5,809 nucleotides of DNA, from the NCBI GenBank assembly GCA_007117525.1, contig SKGJ01000156.1, positions 1-5,809 of the forward strand, written 5' to 3'. Each line of letters opens with the position of its first letter. Within the stretch, counting starts at the first letter, position 1. The notes below the pieces were generated by a model, which ran no database searches, was not told the origin of the DNA, and worked only from the letters and a program-made list of their open reading frames with translations. The position numbers and the translations under genes are program-made. The stretch comes from Alkalimonas sp. (GTDB lineage: Bacteria; Pseudomonadota; Gammaproteobacteria; Enterobacterales; Alteromonadaceae). Below are positions 5,622 to 5,809 of the stretch, piece by piece.

Positions 5622-5758
5622 CTGACCGCCAAGGTGCTATGGCTGAGTTTTTTTCACCTGACGGATGGATTTATCTCCTTTGTCAGCCAAGCAGAAACAC
5701 CTTAGTCTGGCTTTGTCGCCCCGAAAAGGCGGTTCCACCCTGTCTATCCTTGTCTTTC
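5622..5758 (+). other. Long 3' untranslated stretch between mtnD and its terminator
   Basis: About 137 bp lie between the mtnD stop and the terminator hairpin. They contain a long-range inverted repeat TGGCTGA (5640-5646) / TCAGCCA (5683-5689) and a short hairpin CGCC/GGCG (5717-5731 region). There is no strong internal terminator and no convincing promoter. A 53-codon open frame (5639-5800) starts here behind AAGGTG, but it runs through the terminator hairpin and resembles nothing I know, so I do not call it a gene. Confidence 0.4.
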
Positions 5759-5784
5759 GCCCGGAGCTTGCTCCGGGCTTTTTT
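5759..5784 (+). terminator. Intrinsic terminator of mtnBCD
   Basis: A perfect 8-bp GC-rich stem, GCCCGGAG paired with CTCCGGGC, closes a CTTG loop, a classic stable tetraloop, and is followed directly by six T residues and then ATT. There is no matching T-run on the minus-strand side, so it acts on plus-strand transcripts only. It is the first strong terminator after mtnD. Confidence 0.92.
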
Positions 5785-5809
5785 ATTGGGTTGGCTTTAA
5801 CCGGACTAA

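Noticed and set aside
5640..5689. Inverted repeat TGGCTGA/TCAGCCA with a T7 run, considered as a first terminator of mtnBCD
   Set aside because: The loop is 36 nt and the T-run lies inside it, not after the second arm, so it does not fit an intrinsic terminator.
5639..5800. 53-codon plus-strand frame starting ATG GCT GAG after AAGGTG
   Set aside because: Its last third is the terminator hairpin and T-run, the composition is not convincing, and I recognise no family. It is mentioned only as a remote possibility.

Overview
The window looks like a stretch of gammaproteobacterial chromosome of moderately high GC. The evidence is close resemblance to E. coli-type DeoA, YbdL and YafV proteins, a MetJ-type operator (MetJ is a gammaproteobacterial regulator), strong AGGAG-type ribosome binding sites and glutamine-rich proteins. 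A marine or freshwater lineage such as the Alteromonadales/Chromatiaceae or Aeromonadales would fit, but this is a loose inference. I see no mobile element, tRNA, rRNA or CRISPR array.

Layout: the left part (1-979, minus strand) is a pyrimidine nucleoside salvage pair, cdd followed by deoA, with deoA cut by the window edge after 171 residues. Next comes a tightly packed minus-strand operon (3591 down to 1068): a PLP-dependent methionine/glutamine aminotransferase (YbdL/MtnE type), an omega-amidase of the nitrilase superfamily (YafV/MtnU type), and a small lipoprotein that I cannot name. These three genes overlap one another. A 172-bp divergent control region (3592-3763) separates them from a plus-strand operon, mtnB-mtnC-mtnD (3764-5621), whose genes also abut or overlap. 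A strong intrinsic terminator (5759-5784) lies about 140 bp beyond mtnD.

How it works together: mtnB, mtnC and mtnD convert methylthioribulose-1-phosphate through an acireductone to 4-methylthio-2-oxobutyrate (KMTB). The divergent aminotransferase turns KMTB into methionine, probably using glutamine as amino donor. The omega-amidase then hydrolyses the resulting 2-oxoglutaramate (or oxosuccinamate), which pulls the transamination forward. The lower half of the methionine salvage (5'-methylthioadenosine) pathway is therefore encoded as two divergent operons around one promoter region. That region holds four contiguous 8-bp matches to the MetJ met box directly downstream of a good sigma70-type promoter, so SAM-dependent repression is the likely control. 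The upstream enzymes (MTA nucleosidase or phosphorylase, MTR kinase, MTR-1-P isomerase) are not in the window.

The most unusual element is the lipoprotein, a predicted outer-membrane protein with a beta-sandwich (carbohydrate-binding-like) character. Its start codon overlaps the stop of the omega-amidase gene, which ties it to a cytoplasmic sulfur-salvage operon without an obvious reason.
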